Below, one piece after another: positions 26,501 through 35,947 of a DNA stretch of 64,000 nt. Position numbers and translations under genes: made by a program. The notes under the pieces are model-generated. The model was not told the origin of the DNA, searched no databases, and saw only the letters and a program-made list of their open reading frames with translations. This DNA is from Streptomyces sp. NRRL F-5122 (GTDB taxonomy: Bacteria; Actinomycetota; Actinomycetes; Streptomycetales; Streptomycetaceae). Position 1 is the first letter of the stretch. Every line of letters begins with the position of its first letter. The stretch is from contig NZ_LMWH01000233.1 of the NCBI RefSeq assembly GCF_001507435.1, forward strand, positions 35,519 to 99,518, written 5' to 3'.

Positions 26501-27373
26501 GCCCTGGACGAAACTCCGGGACGCCACAATGCGGTCGGCGAGGTCCGGATGGGTGGCGTCCACGCCGGAGTCGAGCACCGCGACCCGTACGCCCGTACCC
26601 GTGCCCCCCGCCGACCAGGCCGAGGGAGCGCCGATCTGCGCCGTCGTGTCGGCCAAGGCCGCCTCGGCCTTGCCGTCGAGCCAGATCTTGTCGATACCGG
26701 CGGTGAAGGACGGTGCGTCCCCGTCGTCCGGGGCCGCGCCGGCGCGTGCCGTCGACCGCTGGGAGTCCTGCCTGCGGGCGTCGGTGAGGGCCGACCAGAG
26801 GGCGGCGGCCTTCGACCTGCGGGCGCGAACGGCCTCCCCACGAACGGACGGAAGGGCCCGCGAGGTCTCCACCCCCGGCAGTGCGCTGTCGGACGACGAG
26901 TCGGACGAGCCCTTCGAGAGGCCGGACTTGAGGGCAGAGGAGCCTTCGGAGCGGGTGACGATCAAAGGGAGCGCGCCGGCGTGCGCATCGTCGTATCCCT
27001 GGGCCACCAGCTGGGTGACGTCGAAGAGTTGCTTGTCGAGGCGTCCCGCGGCGAGGTACGCCATGGCCTCGTCGGGATACACAAAGGTGTCACCGTCTTC
27101 GACAGCCACGCGCACCGAGCCCGTGGCTCCCGGAGGGCGCTCGACGGCGTCCACCGAGAGGCCCACCCGGCCGGGCCCCTGAGTCGCCGTCACCTCGTCC
27201 CCGGTGATCAACGTGACCTTGACCGGTGCAGGCCGAGGCTCGCTGTGTCCGGCCGAAGTGCTGGCGGAACGCGGTGGGTCGACGGCCCCGTGGGCCGTCG
27301 CCGGAGTGATCAGTGCGGCGACAAGAGCCGCCGCAACCGACGCCGCGGATCTTCGTGCGAAAGGGAGTCCCAC
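23516..27373 (-). CDS. secreted subtilase (S8) with PA domain, copy 1
   Basis: I place the start at the GTG at 27373 (GGAGG six nt upstream), giving 1285 residues with a signal peptide ending near AHGA. A propeptide contains VTLITGDEVT and QLVAQGYDDAHAGALPLIVT. The catalytic triad is VAVLDSG (D268), NGHGTH (H300) and SGTSMAAP (S476), with oxyanion Asn398 in AAGNAG. A PA domain (about 835-925, VGLSARGKAAVVRSS) lies in the long C-terminal beta-rich region, which ends in QTVTRAFGLE. It shares this full-length layout with the genes at 27842 and 40050. The enzyme would degrade protein outside the cell. Confidence 0.9.
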   Translation of the reverse strand: MGLPFARRSAASVAAALVAALITPATAHGAVDPPRSASTSAGHSEPRPAPVKVTLITGDEVTATQGPGRVGLSVDAVERPPGATGSVRVAVEDGDTFVYPDEAMAYLAAGRLDKQLFDVTQLVAQGYDDAHAGALPLIVTRSEGSSALKSGLSKGSSDSSSDSALPGVETSRALPSVRGEAVRARRSKAAALWSALTDARRQDSQRSTARAGAAPDDGDAPSFTAGIDKIWLDGKAEAALADTTAQIGAPSAWSAGGTGTGVRVAVLDSGVDATHPDLADRIVASRSFVQGEDVVDRNGHGTHTASTVAGTGAASGGKERGVAPGADLLVGKVLGNSGSGPISGIIAGMEWAARTEHAKVINMSLGTPAWHTQDDPLSQAVNRLSAETGALFVIAAGNAGNSPYNVSAPGTADAALTVGAVDGADHLADFSSAGPRMNDDALKPDLTAPGVDVSAARSQYMNDGGEGYYRSDSGTSMAAPHVAGAAALLAQKHPQWTGQQLKDALMGTSAPTPAYSPYQAGTGRVDVGTAYRQDQVIASGSVDAGLVPWSPDRKPKPVERQITYTNTTDRPITVQLAVDRGDSPEGAFALAADRVTVPARGTSTVGLVADPRGLVPGQYAAQVTARFPAGAVHTAVGLSVESEKHALTVHLKDRAGKPVSGEVEITGADGRTTVMWVPDGTLTSRWAPGSYTIVSTLDVEGRHGPHSLGYAVLTVPELDLKSDRDVELDASRIRQVKVETPEPTSVTTSRIDLFRSFTSSEPTPGDGQALHEVLMPSAAYDSLWALPTKGKVRKGSFVFTTRIRAEQTPLRIAYGGRNLDDTLLVQPGSAQFRNGTAHVDAVFAGSGTPADYVGLSARGKAAVVRSSAAVAPTDQAAAARAAGAAMLLVVNDGDGRKSDWYGDPDGRTTGRIPVASLTVDDGEDLITRIKAAGSSGTRLAVDAHPAPKYLYDLADYHQGGVPDDPSAATDPGSLARIENDFTPPAGKQVMESREDSPSYEYWPAAYPYAGFGMTRVPPFPREPAAPGHRTDWVSAGNGVKWQQYASIDGWSTFTDIASYRPRSVQNERWFGPITRPRMVSFEVPHRVGDAMGGMIAGFGDGGSAHSGDTGLMSRSFSLYQGDRLLMQNGPRPDLGVGGLAPQRLTYRLVADTEGNADLTPYSTTTHTEWSFVSGNADDQAIPLVQLDYGADLDLAGRAKRTSAFSVEPVVVGSGAPEDAVTSLELEVSYDDGATWRRQSLKEKKGSWQALLKAPSRADYVSIRVTAEQRNGGGVTQTVTRAFGLE

Positions 27374-27762
27374 ATTGCCTCCAGAGTCGACGATCGACCG
27401 AATCCGACCACCCGGGAAGGCGCGATGTAAAGTACTTGAATTCCCAACCGCCCGAGGGTAAGGCGTATCCTCGACCGGCCTTGAGCAGCAGACCGTTATT
27501 GCGGCCTTTCGCTCCAACTACCCTCGTATGAGGGGCGGTTGTCATCACCCCGATCAGGCCCGAAGTGTGCGCGTCTCCCCCATGTGCACACGTTGACAAT
27601 CAGGTGAATCGCGAAGCTTTTACGTGTGCGAAACGGCGGAGTGATTCCGACTCGGAATGTGCTGCCGGACACGGCGAAGTGACATGGGAAATAGCACGTA
27701 TTCCGGCACAACGGCGTCGGGGCGCAACACGGTCGCCTCCCCTCGGTGACACCGTACGCAGC
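27374..27762. other. upstream region of subtilase copy 1
   Basis: This 389-bp stretch is relatively AT-rich near 27421-27660 and must contain the promoter of the minus-strand subtilase. I could not pick a confident -35/-10 pair. No gene is supported. Confidence 0.35.
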
Positions 27763-27801
27763 GCGGCGGGTGCCGGGGCCGAGCGGCCCGGCACCCGCCG
27801 C
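27763..27801 (-). terminator. terminator after subtilase copy 2
   Basis: Perfect 15-bp stem GCGGCGGGTGCCGGG (27763-27777) with complement at 27787-27801 and a 9-nt loop, 40 nt beyond the stop codon. Confidence 0.78.
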
Positions 27802-27841
27802 GGTTCAGGCAGGGACGGTCGGTGTCACCGTCCCGGCCGGC

Positions 27842-30800
27842 TCAGGATGTGCCGCGCTGGAGGTACGCGCGCACCACGGTCTGCCGGACGCTGTTGCCGG
27901 CGGCGTCCGTCGCCGTGACCCGCAGCGTGACGTAGGCGTCGCCGTGCCGCAGCGACGGCCGCTCCACCGTGGCGGTGAACCGTCCGCCGCCCTTCCCGGT
28001 GGTGCGGGCGGTGGTCCAGTTCCTGCCGTCGTCGTAGGACGTCTCGACCTTCAGCTTCACACCGTGCGGTGCCGCCATGCCGTCCTGCGTGCGGACGGTC
28101 AGGCCGACGGTGTGCTTGCGGCCGGGGCCGACGGCGTTCTGGGCGTCGACCGGTACGGCGTAGTCGACCTGGAGCAGCGGCAGCTTCTCCGGGTCGGCCG
28201 TGGTGTCGGAGCGGAACGTCCACGAGGTGCTGGTCCCGGTGCCGAAGCGCCAGTCGTCCGAGACACGGGCGGTGGTCAGGTCCAGGCGGTACTCGGCGTC
28301 GCCCGAGGGCACCTCGACATTGCCCCACGCACCGGCGTCGGAGGCCGTGATCTGCTTCCCGTCGCGGTACAGCACCGCCCGGGCGGTGTCGTCCTGGGCG
28401 ACTTCCCTGACACCGGCACCTGCACCGATGCCGCCGAAGCCACCGCTCTCCGCGAACGCCCAGTGGCCGGCGCCGTCGGTGAACTCGGGGACGTACAGCG
28501 ACAAGGTGTCGCCGTTGCGTACCGAGGCCCAGGGCGCGCCCCGGGGAATCGACGGGCGGACGGGCCCTCCGAACCACCGCTCGGTGGCCTGTTGGCCGGC
28601 CCCGTAGGTGTGGGGGGCGTCCCGCATGCCCGCCAGCAGCGGGAAGTCGGGGTTGTCGACGACGTTGTGGTGCACCGTGTGGTACCAGAGCGTGTCGCCG
28701 CCGGTGACGTACTCGGTGCGCTCCTGCCCGGTGGGCACGTCACGGGTGTACTGGTTCCAGGCGGTGTCCTGGTAGGGCCGCCAGCCGAAGCGCTGCTCGC
28801 TGGCCCAGGAACTGGCCCCGGTACGGGTGTAGGTGGCCCGGACGACGGCGCTCTCGCGCTCGGAGACCGTGTGGACCAGCTGCTGGGGGATCCGGCCCTT
28901 CGACACCTGCATGACGTCGTAGAGGTACGGGCTGTGGACCGTGCCGGAGAAGTTCACCGTGGTGGCGCGCTGCGCCGCACGCTTCAGCAGCGCCGAACCC
29001 TCCACCGCTCCGGCGCGCATGGTGGGCACCGCCATGCGCTCACCGCTCGGGGACCAGCGTGTCCATGGGTAGAAGCCGTCTTCCATGACGAGCATCAGTG
29101 CCTTCGCCCCGGCGTCCCGGGCGGCCTGGGCAAGGGCCCGGTCGTCGGTGAAGTGCCAGCGGACGACGGCAAGTTTGCCGCGCACACCGGCCTTCTTCAG
29201 CTCTGCCGCGGTGCCGGTGCCGGCGTCGACGGCGGTCAGCTTCGCCCCCTTGTCGTCGAAAGCGGGGGACGCGGGCACGTAGTACGGGGTGAACGCCAGC
29301 GAAGTGCCCGGGACCTCGGCCCGCAGCTGGGGCGCGGTCATCTGCCAGCGGGAGGCGAACTCGAAGGTGCCGTCGGTGACGGGCGCCGTCGGGCTGACGT
29401 AGATCCGCTTGGCGACGTCGAAGAACATCACCCCCTGGGTCAGACCGCGGCCCTCGATGTTCCGGTACGTCTGGTAGCTGAGGATGCCGCGCTGCTCTGC
29501 GGGGCGGGGGGTACGGATCTGCACGGGGGTGGTGTCGGCCGCGTTCAGGGTCACCGTCGCGTCCTTGGTGATCTTGACCTCGGGGTTGACGACCTCACGC
29601 AGTTCCTGGCCGTCGGCCGCGTTGTCCAGCGTGCCGAAGCTGACCTGGTACGTGCCCTCCTGAACCTCGGCGACTGCGGGCTCCAGGCTGGAGTACTCCA
29701 CGAAACCGTCCTGGCCCCAGATCGTCGGAGCCGCGCCCTCGATGACCTTTCCGTCACGGTCGCGGGCGACCACGGTCAGCCTGTGCTTCGGGGCGTGGAC
29801 GTTGAGACTGACGGTGGTGTGGGCGAGGACGGTGCCGTCGGCTGCGGTGGCGATGACGTAGCCGTAGTAGTCGCCGCGAGTGGCGTGGGCGGGGTCGGTG
29901 TTCAGCGGGACGTCGACGCCGGCGCCCGGGGCGAGACTCACGGTCCCGGAGCCGAGGGTGACCACCCCGGCGGGCAGGGCGCGTCCCTCGCCGGTTGCCA
30001 GGCTGACCTCGAGTCTCAACTCGACCGGCTTGTCACCGGTGTTGGCGTAGTGGACGGTGGCCGCCTGCTGCCGCCCGGACGCCCCGGCGGTCTGGACCGC
30101 GGGGAGCACCAGGGTGCCCGTCGCGGTGACCGGGCCGGTGGCCGTGGCCAGGTCGATACGGCCACCGCCCTGGTCGGTCACCTTGGTGCCGGACACGGTG
30201 TGCGAGGTGCTGATCAGCGCGTCCTTGATCTGCTGGGCGCCCCAGCCCGGGTGCTCCTGCGCCAGCAGCGCGGCGGCGCCCGCGACGTGCGGTGTCGCCA
30301 TGGACGTACCGGAGGCGGAGGTGTAGTCGGCGTCGATCGGGTCGCCCATGGTCGTGCCGGCGGCGCGCGCGGCGACGATGCCCACACCCGGCGCGGTCAC
30401 ATCGGGCTTGACGGCCTTGTCGCCCTGGCGCGGGCCGCGACTGGAGAAGGGAGCGAGGGAGTCGTCCCGGTCGACGGCGCCGACGGTGAGGGCGGCGTCG
30501 GCGGCGCCGGGCGAGCCGATCGTGTACTGGCCCTGCTCGCCCGCGTTGCCCGCCGCGATGACGAACAGTGTGTCGGTGGCGGCGGTCAAGGTGTTGACCG
30601 CCTGGCTCATGGGGTCGGTGCCATCGGTCGGCGCGTCCGAGCCGAGGCTCATGTTGACGACCTTGACATGCTGCCCGGCCGCCCACTCCATGCCGTCGAT
30701 GACCTGGGACTCCGAGCCGTAGCCGTCGTCGCCCAGCACCTTGCCGACCAGCAGGTCCGCCTTGGGCGCGACCCCGCGGCGGGTACCCGAGGACGCGGCG

Positions 30801-31684
30801 CCGGTACCGCCCACGATGGAGGCGACATGCGTGCCGTGACCGAAGTGGTCCACCGTGTTGCCGCTGTCGGAGAAGTCCTTGGCCTCCGCGATCCGTCCGG
30901 ACAGGTCCGGGTGGTTCGGGTCGACTCCGGTGTCCAGCACGGCCACCTTGACGCCCTGGCCCTCGTAACCCGCCTTCCACGCGACGGGCGCGTTGATCTG
31001 CGCGGTACTGCGGTCGAGCACCGCCCTGACCTTGCCGTCCAGCGCGATGCGCGGAGTCACCGCGGCGCGGGCAGCGTCCGAACCCGCCCCGGACGCGAGC
31101 GTCTTCCAGAAGGTGCCGAGGTCCCCGTCGGAGACCCGCAGCGAACGGGCGCCGATGCTGCTCAGCGTGCGGGCGGGCGCCGAGGACTCGTTGAGCGCCG
31201 CCAGACGGTCGGCCGTGGCCTCGGCCGTCCTCACCGCCTGTGCGGTGACCCTGGCCCCGGCACGGGACGGACCGGAGAAGACGATCAGCGGCAACGCATC
31301 GCCATGGGCCTCGTCGTAGCCCTGGGCGATCAGAGCCGTCACATCGAAGAGCCGGCGGTCCAGCGTCCCGGCGGCAACAAGGGGTTCGGCGTCGGACGGC
31401 AGCACGGTCAGTGCCTTGTCGTCTCCCTCCAGCGTCCGGAAGACGATGCGTTCACGCCCCGGTCCGGGCTGGATCGACGCGGTGCGCCGCCCTCCCGGCA
31501 GCGTCGTCACGGTCACCCGGTCACCGGTGACCAGTTGCACGGTCGCGGACGCCGCTCCGCGCTCCGCACTGGGACGTTCGGTGTTCCCGAAGGTCGCCGT
31601 CCGGTCCGCGGCGGCGGCCGGCACGACGCCGGCGGCCACCATCAATCCTGTTGATATCGCCGCCGTCAGGCGGGGCCAACGCAT
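27842..31684 (-). CDS. secreted subtilase (S8) with PA domain, copy 2
   Basis: The ATG at 31684 starts a signal peptide (MRWPRLTAAISTGLMVAAGV, cleavage near AAAA). A GTG directly before it is an equally possible start. The propeptide has VQLVTGDRVTVT and ALIAQGYDEAHGDALPLIV. The triad is VAVLDTG (D251), FGHGTH (H283) and SGTSMATP (S461). A PA-like domain lies near residues 828-871 (GVRGKLAVVRWHF). The C-terminus ends QTVVRAYLQRGTS. It is clearly related to the genes at 23516 and 40050 over the entire chain, so these arose by duplication. It is transcribed towards copy 1 with a strong terminator between them. Confidence 0.9.
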   Translation of the reverse strand: MRWPRLTAAISTGLMVAAGVVPAAAADRTATFGNTERPSAERGAASATVQLVTGDRVTVTTLPGGRRTASIQPGPGRERIVFRTLEGDDKALTVLPSDAEPLVAAGTLDRRLFDVTALIAQGYDEAHGDALPLIVFSGPSRAGARVTAQAVRTAEATADRLAALNESSAPARTLSSIGARSLRVSDGDLGTFWKTLASGAGSDAARAAVTPRIALDGKVRAVLDRSTAQINAPVAWKAGYEGQGVKVAVLDTGVDPNHPDLSGRIAEAKDFSDSGNTVDHFGHGTHVASIVGGTGAASSGTRRGVAPKADLLVGKVLGDDGYGSESQVIDGMEWAAGQHVKVVNMSLGSDAPTDGTDPMSQAVNTLTAATDTLFVIAAGNAGEQGQYTIGSPGAADAALTVGAVDRDDSLAPFSSRGPRQGDKAVKPDVTAPGVGIVAARAAGTTMGDPIDADYTSASGTSMATPHVAGAAALLAQEHPGWGAQQIKDALISTSHTVSGTKVTDQGGGRIDLATATGPVTATGTLVLPAVQTAGASGRQQAATVHYANTGDKPVELRLEVSLATGEGRALPAGVVTLGSGTVSLAPGAGVDVPLNTDPAHATRGDYYGYVIATAADGTVLAHTTVSLNVHAPKHRLTVVARDRDGKVIEGAAPTIWGQDGFVEYSSLEPAVAEVQEGTYQVSFGTLDNAADGQELREVVNPEVKITKDATVTLNAADTTPVQIRTPRPAEQRGILSYQTYRNIEGRGLTQGVMFFDVAKRIYVSPTAPVTDGTFEFASRWQMTAPQLRAEVPGTSLAFTPYYVPASPAFDDKGAKLTAVDAGTGTAAELKKAGVRGKLAVVRWHFTDDRALAQAARDAGAKALMLVMEDGFYPWTRWSPSGERMAVPTMRAGAVEGSALLKRAAQRATTVNFSGTVHSPYLYDVMQVSKGRIPQQLVHTVSERESAVVRATYTRTGASSWASEQRFGWRPYQDTAWNQYTRDVPTGQERTEYVTGGDTLWYHTVHHNVVDNPDFPLLAGMRDAPHTYGAGQQATERWFGGPVRPSIPRGAPWASVRNGDTLSLYVPEFTDGAGHWAFAESGGFGGIGAGAGVREVAQDDTARAVLYRDGKQITASDAGAWGNVEVPSGDAEYRLDLTTARVSDDWRFGTGTSTSWTFRSDTTADPEKLPLLQVDYAVPVDAQNAVGPGRKHTVGLTVRTQDGMAAPHGVKLKVETSYDDGRNWTTARTTGKGGGRFTATVERPSLRHGDAYVTLRVTATDAAGNSVRQTVVRAYLQRGTS

Positions 31685-32093
31685 CACAAGTACACCCTTC
31701 GTACAGCCGGTGAGCACGCGCTGTACGAAAGGAATCAGTTGATGGACCGGAGTGTCATCGGCATCACGAGTCACATCGGCGACATGTCACAACGGCGACA
31801 GACGTTGTCGGCGCGTCGACGAGGCCTGGCGGCATCGCGGTGCCAGGGAGCTCACCCAGGGTGCCCGAACACCACAACCTCCCTTCCCCTGAGTGCAACC
31901 TGACACGAGTCGCGGCCGCCGCCCAGGTGACCCCGCCCGGCCGGCCCTCCCCCGGCTCCACTCGCGACTGTCTTCACATCCGGCACACCAGCCCCCACCA
32001 GCGCGGATGCGATCTTCGACAACGGCGGGACTGAACACGGGATTTCGGCACCCTTGACACCGCCCGAATACGGGGGGAGCATCCTCGCGTTCG

Positions 32094-32107
32094 TTGACAA
32101 CGTTGTC
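32094..32107 (+). promoter_or_regulatory. LacI-type operator upstream of the first GH92 gene
   Basis: TTGACAACGTTGTC contains the perfect 12-bp palindrome GACAACGTTGTC (32096-32107) and lies 80 bp before the GTG start. The same 14 bases occur upstream of the second GH92 gene at 55233-55246. A further TTGACA at 32054 could be the -35 element. A degenerate half-site (ACGTTGTCGG) lies near 31802-31811. The central CG and symmetric arms are typical of LacI/GalR-family sites. The rest of 31685-32187 holds no gene I can support. Confidence 0.65.
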
Positions 32108-32187
32108 GGCAGTAGTTCGGAACGGAGAGCGGACGTGCCTGCTTCCGGCGCGTCCTGACCTTCCATCAGACATGAAGGGCAGAAGCG

Positions 32188-35100
32188 GTGTCAGGCTCAT
32201 TGGTTCGTCAGACTCATGTGGAGGGCCGGACTCGTCATAGACGACGAGCTCTCGGATCCGTCGCGGCGGCCACCATGGCAGCCCTGGCGGTGGCCTTGAC
32301 CGTGACGCCCGCCTCGGCGACGCCGGGCCGGGGCGAGGTCAAGGATCCCGTCTCCTACGTCAACCCCCTGATCGGCTCGTCCAACGCGGGCAACACCTAT
32401 CCCGGAGCCGTTCAGCCGTTCGGCATGCTGGCCTGGAGCCCGCAGAACTCCCGCGGCAGTCAGACCTCCACACCCGCTCCGGGTGGTTACCAGTACGACG
32501 CGACGAAGGTCCGGGGCTTCAGCCTCACGCATCTCAACGGCGTCGGATGCTCCGGAGCCAACGGCGACATCCCGATCATGCCGTACGTGGGCGATGTCGA
32601 CTCCTCGCCCACGGCCGACACCACCGACTCCAAGTACGCCAGCACCTTCTCCCATGCCAATGAGACCGCATCGGCCGGCTACTACAAGGTGGGCCTGGAC
32701 AGCGGCGCTTCCGCCGAGCTGACGGCCACCGCCCGCACCGGCTCGGGCCGCTTCGGCTTCCCGTCCGACAAGCCCGCCAGCATGCTGTTCCGTACGTCCA
32801 ACTCCGAGAGCGGCAGCACCGCCGCCGATGTACAGGTGAACGCCGCTACCAGGACCGTCACCGGTTCGGTCAGCGCGGGCAACTTCTGCGGCCCGCAGAG
32901 CGCGAACAACCGCAAGGACCTCTACACGCTGTACTTCACGGCACACTTCGACAAGCCGTTCGCCAAGGTCGGCACCTGGACCGACGGAACCGTGCAGGCG
33001 GGTTCCACCTCCGCCCAGGGCGGCACTGGCTTCAACTCGTCCGGCAACCCGGTGGCCGGCAAGGGCTCGGGCGCTTACGTCACGTTCGCGAGCGGCACCA
33101 CCGAGGTCCAGGCGAAGGTGGCCATATCCTACGTCAGTGCGCAGAACGCGGAGGCCAACCTCCGTGCCGAGAACCCGCCCGCCAAGTCCTTCGGGTCCGT
33201 CAAGTCCCAGGCCGCCGCGGCCTGGAGGCAGGAGCTGAGCAAGATCGAGGTGGGCGGCGGCAGCGACGCCCAGCGCTCCACCTTCTACACCGCGCTCTAC
33301 CACTCGATGCTGGAGCCGACCCTGACCAGCGACGTCGACGGCCGCTACCTGGGCGCCGACCGCAAGGCCCACAAGCTGGCCAAGGGGCAGAAGGCGCAGT
33401 ACGGCACGTTCTCCGGCTGGGACCAGTACCGCGCCCAGGTGCAGCTGATGACACTGCTGAACCCGAAGGCCGGCAGCGACTACGCGCAGTCCCTGTTCAA
33501 CTATGCGAATCAGCGTGACGGCGAGTGGGACCGCTGGCTCCTCGAGAACGGCAAGACGAGCGTGATGTCCGGCGACCCGTCGGACGCCGCACTCGCCGGC
33601 ATCTATGCCTTCGGCGGCCATGACTTCGACGTCAAGGGCGCCCTGAAGTCACTGGTGACCGCGGCGACCGTGCCGACGGCGAACGACTCCGACAGCGCGG
33701 GCTGCAACGTCGAGTGTGTGGGCCAGCGCCCGGCCCTGGACAAATACCTGGATCTTGGTTACGTCCCGGCCGACGGCTGCCACTGCTGGGGCGGCGCCGC
33801 CGAGACGCTGGAGGACGCGGCGGCCGACTTCGGCATCTCCTCGCTGGCCGGCCAGATCGGCGACCGCACCAACGAGAAGGCGTTCCTCGCCCGTTCCGGC
33901 AACTGGACCAACGTCTTCGATCCCAACGCCACACCACAGGGCGGCTACATCCGTGACCGCAAGTCCGACGGCACCTGGGCGGGCACGTTCACCCCGGGCA
34001 CCGGCAGCGGATTCGTCGAGGGAACCAGCGCCCGCTACACATGGATGGTGTACTCCGACGTCGCGGGACTCGCCGGCGCGATGGGCGGCGACGACGCGGC
34101 GGTGACCCGGCTCGACTCCTTCTTCCGCACCCCGGACGGCGCCTTCGACTTCTCGGCCAAGGACGGCACGCGCTACGACCCGACCAACGAACCCGACATC
34201 AACGCGCCGTACCTGTACAACTACCTCGGAGCGCCGTACAAGACGCAGGAGACGGTCCGCGCGGAGATGGACCAGCTCTGGACAGACGCCCCCGGCGGCA
34301 TCCCCGGTAACGACGACGCCGGCACGATGTCGTCCTGGTACGTCTTCTCGGCGCTCGGCATGTACCCGCAGGTGCCCAGCCGCGCCGACATGGTGCTTTC
34401 GGCACCGCTGTTCCCGCACGCCGTGATCCACACCGGGAACCACAAGACCATCACGGTCAACGCGCCCGCCGCGTCGGCGGACAACATCTACATCCAGAGC
34501 CTGAAGACCAACGGCAAGAAGTCCGACAAGCCGTGGGTCCCCGCCTCCTTCGTCACCCACGGCGGCACCCTGGACTACACGCTCGGCGCCAAGCCCAACA
34601 CTTCGTGGGGCAGCGCCAAGGCCGATGCCCCGCCGTCCTTCCCTGGCGGCGGAGTGAAGTTCTTCACCGGTGTCACCCCGGCCAAGCTCAAGGCCGAACC
34701 CGGCGGTGAGGCCGTCGCGACGACCGTCAAGGTGCAGACGCTCCAGGACCAGGAGACCAAGGTCCACTGGACGGCCACCCCGCCTGCCGGCATCACGGTG
34801 ACACCGTCCCAGGGTGACTTCACGGTGCCGGGCGGTGGTTCCGCCGACGCGAAGATCTCCGTCTCCGCGGCGGCCGGGACCGAGCAGGGCTTCTACACCA
34901 TCCCGGTGACGCTGACGTCGTCGTCCGGTACGGCGCTGCCGAAGACGTCCGCCTCGGTGACCGTCGCCCCGAAGAACAGCATGCTGTGGAACGTCAACAG
35001 CAACGGCATCTCGGCGGACGACGCGAACCCGCAGGCCAACTTCGACGGTGAGGGCTGGAGTTACTCCGCCGCCGCGCTGGCCGCCGCCGGGGTGAAGCCG

Positions 35101-35553
35101 GGAAGCACGGTCTCTTCCAACGGGTTCGACTTCACCTGGCCCTCGGCGGCCGCTGGTGAACCCGACAACATCGAGGTCGTCGGGGGCGGTCAGGTACTCG
35201 CCGTACCCGCCGCCGACGGCGCCACGAAGCTGAGTCTGCTGGGCAGTGCGGCGGAAGGTGCGGCGAGCGGCACGGTGACGCTCGCCTACACCGACGGCAC
35301 CACCCAGCAGGCCGAAATCGGCTTCAGCGACTGGACGCTCGGCGGCGGCTCGCAGACGCCGTCGTTCGGCAACACGATCGCCATCCACACCACGTACCGT
35401 GACGTGCAGGGTGGCGGCAAGGACCCGGTGGGCACGGAGGTCTTCACCACCGCTCCCATCGCGCTGCAGGCGGGCAAGCAGCTCGCGAGTGTGACACTGC
35501 CCGCCACGACCAATGGCGGCATCATCCACATCTTCGCGGCGGCGACCGCCTGA
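32188..35553 (+). CDS. secreted GH92 family alpha-mannosidase
   Basis: The GTG at 32188 follows GAAGGG. A signal peptide ends near residue 46 (VTPASA). The GH92 domain starts at VSYVNPLIGSSNAGNTYPGA and includes FSLTHLNGVGCSGANGDIPI. The candidate acid is in GFVEGTSARYTWMVY (E611) and the base cluster in GNDDAGTMSSWY (D709/D710), matching the conserved Glu and Asp residues of the family. C-terminal modules are an NEW3-like beta domain (about 830-925) and a module with SDWTLGGG that also occurs in the second GH92 protein. Characterised members are exo-acting, usually alpha-1,2-mannosidases acting on N-glycans or mannans; linkage specificity here is not determined. Confidence 0.92.
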   Translation: MSGSLVRQTHVEGRTRHRRRALGSVAAATMAALAVALTVTPASATPGRGEVKDPVSYVNPLIGSSNAGNTYPGAVQPFGMLAWSPQNSRGSQTSTPAPGGYQYDATKVRGFSLTHLNGVGCSGANGDIPIMPYVGDVDSSPTADTTDSKYASTFSHANETASAGYYKVGLDSGASAELTATARTGSGRFGFPSDKPASMLFRTSNSESGSTAADVQVNAATRTVTGSVSAGNFCGPQSANNRKDLYTLYFTAHFDKPFAKVGTWTDGTVQAGSTSAQGGTGFNSSGNPVAGKGSGAYVTFASGTTEVQAKVAISYVSAQNAEANLRAENPPAKSFGSVKSQAAAAWRQELSKIEVGGGSDAQRSTFYTALYHSMLEPTLTSDVDGRYLGADRKAHKLAKGQKAQYGTFSGWDQYRAQVQLMTLLNPKAGSDYAQSLFNYANQRDGEWDRWLLENGKTSVMSGDPSDAALAGIYAFGGHDFDVKGALKSLVTAATVPTANDSDSAGCNVECVGQRPALDKYLDLGYVPADGCHCWGGAAETLEDAAADFGISSLAGQIGDRTNEKAFLARSGNWTNVFDPNATPQGGYIRDRKSDGTWAGTFTPGTGSGFVEGTSARYTWMVYSDVAGLAGAMGGDDAAVTRLDSFFRTPDGAFDFSAKDGTRYDPTNEPDINAPYLYNYLGAPYKTQETVRAEMDQLWTDAPGGIPGNDDAGTMSSWYVFSALGMYPQVPSRADMVLSAPLFPHAVIHTGNHKTITVNAPAASADNIYIQSLKTNGKKSDKPWVPASFVTHGGTLDYTLGAKPNTSWGSAKADAPPSFPGGGVKFFTGVTPAKLKAEPGGEAVATTVKVQTLQDQETKVHWTATPPAGITVTPSQGDFTVPGGGSADAKISVSAAAGTEQGFYTIPVTLTSSSGTALPKTSASVTVAPKNSMLWNVNSNGISADDANPQANFDGEGWSYSAAALAAAGVKPGSTVSSNGFDFTWPSAAAGEPDNIEVVGGGQVLAVPAADGATKLSLLGSAAEGAASGTVTLAYTDGTTQQAEIGFSDWTLGGGSQTPSFGNTIAIHTTYRDVQGGGKDPVGTEVFTTAPIALQAGKQLASVTLPATTNGGIIHIFAAATA

Positions 35554-35583
35554 CGACGGATCCGGCCGGTTCCGGCCATGGCG

Positions 35584-35619
35584 AGGCCTGTTCAGCCCTG
35601 TGAAGGGCTGAACAGGCCT
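35584..35619 (+). terminator. terminator after the first GH92 gene
   Basis: Perfect 15-bp stem AGGCCTGTTCAGCCC with a 6-nt loop, 30 nt after the stop codon. The following 328 bp (35620-35947) hold nothing I can recognise. Confidence 0.8.
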
Positions 35620-35947
35620 TCGTCGTCCCGCCACACCGCCGCCACGGATCGCCTGGGTCCGAGGAGGAAACGCCTCAGGAGCCATCCGGCGTGCCGCTGG
35701 CGTGGGGCCGACACCGCGGACCGATACTCGACCGCGTAGAAGCGACTACCGCACCCGGGCTCGCGATTCGCCGGAGGCCGGCCGACTCCCACTCGGACAT
35801 GAAGGACGCCGGGGAGGGAGCCGCGGGCCGTGGCCACCGTGCGGGCCCCACCGAGCAACCATCGGCCAGGCCCCGGTAGTCGGATCATGGCATCGAATCG
35901 ATCCCGGGATCCGTGGTGCCGAAGCCGGCGAACCCGCGCGTGGCCGG

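Noticed and set aside
23267-27430. Very long plus-strand open frames opposite the subtilases and sedolisins (for example 23267-27430 and 27746-31654)
   Set aside because: Their translations are Gly/Arg/Val-rich antisense shadows of the real protease genes, a common effect of high GC3. Catalytic motifs lie on the opposite strand.
35592-35888. 98-residue minus-strand open frame after the GH92 gene
   Set aside because: Composition is Arg/Gly/Pro-rich, it overlaps the terminator hairpin, and no ribosome-binding site or family feature is seen.
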